Assembly (NCBI RefSeq): GCF_010731715.1
Contig: NZ_AP022587.1
Location: forward strand, 3,534,001-3,598,000
Length of the DNA stretch: 64,000 bases
Direction: 5' to 3'
Source: Mycobacterium stomatepiae
GTDB lineage: Bacteria > Actinomycetota > Actinomycetes > Mycobacteriales > Mycobacteriaceae
Part shown: piece after piece, positions 61,636-64,000 of the stretch
How the letters are laid out: each line of letters starts with the position of its first letter
Numbering within the stretch: the first letter of the stretch is position 1
The notes under the pieces: generated by a model
The model's database searches: none
The model's input: the letters and a program-made list of their open reading frames with translations, nothing else
Told to the model about the DNA's origin: nothing
Program-made: the position numbers and the translations under genes

Positions 61636-62381
61636 GTGCCCAGCGCGCTCCGCGCTCCGGGCAGCTCGGGACTGTTGCCGAGCCGCGCCCGCTTACCGGC
61701 CCGATCACCCGCGCGCCGGGCGGCCGACGAATATCCGGCCGTCGCCCGGCTGACTTGGTAGGTGCCGCGCGCTTTGGACGCCTTGCGGTAGTGGTCGTGC
61801 AGCTCAACGTCTTTGTCCCGCAAGGCAATCGCGGTACCGGGGCGACGGGCGTGGTCCCTGGTGGCCTCGCGCCGCGCCTGCTCGCGTGCTTCGCTCAGCC
61901 GGTGACCGATGCGGGCCCCGAAGGCCAGCTGGAAATTGAGCCGGGCGGTGATCGTCGGAGTGGGCCGGTGTGCGCCGGAGGCGAGGTAAGTATCCGATGC
62001 CCGCACCATTTGAACGACCAGGCTGGCGTACAGGGCGTGGCTGGCGTCGATGTCCTCGGCGAATCCGTAGGCGTAGACGAACGTCGAATTCGACGCGACG
62101 TCGCAGCGCACGTCGTTGGCTGACGCGATCAGCACGAAGAGCTGCACGTATGTCCGCAGCCCCTTGGTGCCGGCGGTCCCGATCGTGATGGTCCGCTGGG
62201 TCGGCGCCTGCGCCGCCGAACGGTTGGACGCGTGCGACCGGGCGACCGCCAAGTCGATGGACGCCGCCGTCGCCAACCGCTGCGCGGCGGTCATGAAGGC
62301 ATCGGCCTCGTGCGTGTTGTCGGTGCCTTCGGCCTGACGCAGTAGCGCGGCGATGCGGGCCAGCATCTTGTCGTCGCTCAT
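61632..62381 (-). CDS. DUF2786 protein (Rv0184-like)
   Basis: A 249-residue protein with DUF2786 features: an N-terminal helix pair, [33 protein letters not shown], and a longer basic domain ending [13 protein letters not shown]. It overlaps the metallohydrolase start by 4 bp, so both are made together. The function is unknown. The same length was seen in the M. tuberculosis protein as I recall it. Confidence 0.85.
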   Translation of the reverse strand: MSDDKMLARIAALLRQAEGTDNTHEADAFMTAAQRLATAASIDLAVARSHASNRSAAQAPTQRTITIGTAGTKGLRTYVQLFVLIASANDVRCDVASNSTFVYAYGFAEDIDASHALYASLVVQMVRASDTYLASGAHRPTPTITARLNFQLAFGARIGHRLSEAREQARREATRDHARRPGTAIALRDKDVELHDHYRKASKARGTYQVSRATAGYSSAARRAGDRAGKRARLGNSPELPGARSALGT

Positions 62382-62438
62382 AGCGCCAAACTACGGGAGG
62401 GGTCCGACAGCCGGTCGGTCGTGCAGCCCACGTTTCGC

Positions 62439-63281
<843 letters not shown>

Positions 63282-63302
63282 CTAGTCATTAGGGGCAGCG
63301 TA

Positions 63303-64000
63303 ATGGCTCCTGAGGAGCTATTGTCCGAGGCGCTGCGTAGGCTCAGTCGGGTGAGCGTGCTCGCGGAGAACTCCGACGACGCAGAAGTCCCCGCCGCGGG
63401 CGGGGGGCACGGCGACTTCTCAGCCCGCGCCGAGCCGTATCGCCGCGAATTGCTGGCGCACTGCTACCGGATGACCGGGTCGCTGCACGACGCGGAAGAC
63501 CTGGTCCAGGAGACGCTGCTGCGGGCCTGGAAGGCCTACGACCGATTCGAAGGCAAGTCCTCGCTACGAACCTGGCTGCACCGCATCGCCACCAACACCT
63601 GCCTGACCGCGCTGGAGGGCCGGTCCCGACGGCCGCTACCCACCGGGCTCGGCGGGCCCAGCTCGGATCCGACCGCCGAGCCGGTGGAACGCCGCGAGGT
63701 GCCCTGGCTGGAGCCGCTACCCGACCTGACCCAGGATCCGGCCGACCCGTCCGTGATCGTGGGGTCGCGGGAGTCGGTGCGGCTGGCCTTTGTCGCTGCG
63801 CTGCAGCACCTCTCGCCCCGGCAGCGGGCGGTGTTACTACTGCGCGACGTCCTGCAGTGGAAGGCCGCCGAAGTGGCCGACGCGGTCGGAACCACCACGG
63901 CCGCGGTCAACAGCCTGCTGCAGCGGGCGCGGTCCCAGCTGGAAGCCGTCGGACCCAGCTCGACTGATCGGCTGGCGGCGCCGGATTCGACCGAGGCCCA
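63303..64000 (+). CDS. sigG: ECF sigma factor SigG, N-terminal part (3' end outside window)
   Basis: The first 232 residues of an ECF sigma factor, cut by the window end. The region 2 segment is [14 protein letters not shown] and [15 protein letters not shown]; region 4 is [17 protein letters not shown] with the helix-turn-helix [19 protein letters not shown] 63303 ([14 protein letters not shown]) aligns with the remembered M. tuberculosis N-terminus and has AGGGG upstream; a GTG at 63351 would be a shorter start. SigG belongs to the group with a C-terminal SnoaL-like domain, not yet visible here. Confidence 0.93.
   Translation, partial: MAPEELLSEALRRLSRVSVLAENSDDAEVPAAGGGHGDFSARAEPYRRELLAHCYRMTGSLHDAEDLVQETLLRAWKAYDRFEGKSSLRTWLHRIATNTCLTALEGRSRRPLPTGLGGPSSDPTAEPVERREVPWLEPLPDLTQDPADPSVIVGSRESVRLAFVAALQHLSPRQRAVLLLRDVLQWKAAEVADAVGTTTAAVNSLLQRARSQLEAVGPSSTDRLAAPDSTEA

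Overview
The window is high-GC actinobacterial DNA from a mycobacterium, most likely a non-tuberculous species. The evidence is MmpL3, MmpL11, two orphaned Mce-associated proteins, the zinc protease Zmp1, a WS/DGAT acyltransferase, the copper metallothionein MymT and SigG, in an order I recognise from memory as the reverse of M. tuberculosis Rv0226c to Rv0182c. Species cannot be fixed from the sequence alone. I see no rRNA, tRNA, CRISPR array, phage or insertion sequence.

Layout. 1-2951: envelope-type membrane protein (5' end outside the window), GT4 glycosyltransferase, methyltransferase. 3044-9128: an aldehyde dehydrogenase, then a CoA-linked island not present at this place in the M. tuberculosis order as I recall it (crotonase, 43-codon small ORF, TetR regulator, acyl-CoA ligase, small protein), then echA1. 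Two copies of a TetR-type operator sit in the divergent promoter region of the island. 9277-14461: five co-directional genes with very tight spacing (methyltransferase, molybdenum oxidoreductase, membrane protein, LipC, WS/DGAT). 14690-25748: lipid and CoA metabolism (two alpha/beta hydrolases including LipW, amidohydrolase, CoA transferase, MaoC-type hydratase, frameshifted fadE3, CD225 protein, crotonase, fadD4, a disrupted hydrolase, a small HdeA-like lipoprotein). 25895-30452: pckA with an intrinsic terminator, then a pair of degenerate GTPase-like proteins. 30674-43261: trmB, NYN protein, mmpL3, two membrane proteins, a haemophore, mmpL11, an HTH protein and OmamA/OmamB, i.e. the trehalose monomycolate export and haem acquisition region. 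43340-48208: zmp1 and a TetR-controlled molybdopterin oxidoreductase. 48249-52555: a carboxylate/nitrile module (frameshifted TrmB-type regulator, acetate-type symporter, DUF485 protein, divergent nitrilase) standing where I recall Rv0193c-Rv0195 in M. tuberculosis. 52552-64000: L,D-transpeptidase, MFS transporter, copper sensor RicR, ilvD, SPW protein, O-methyltransferase, MymT, GH3 beta-glucosidase, two conserved proteins, monoacylglycerol lipase and the start of sigG.

How the genes work together. The clearest regulatory circuit is copper: RicR (55038-55340) and two matching TACCC-N5-GGGTA operators, one between ricR and ilvD and one ahead of mymT, are all visible here. Two TetR circuits are also readable from inverted repeats. 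Three genes (fadE3, the TrmB-type regulator and a secreted hydrolase) are broken by small frame changes, one of them exactly at a perfect 32-bp palindrome; whether these are real mutations or assembly errors cannot be decided from the sequence alone. Comparisons with M. tuberculosis throughout are from memory of those proteins, not from a search.
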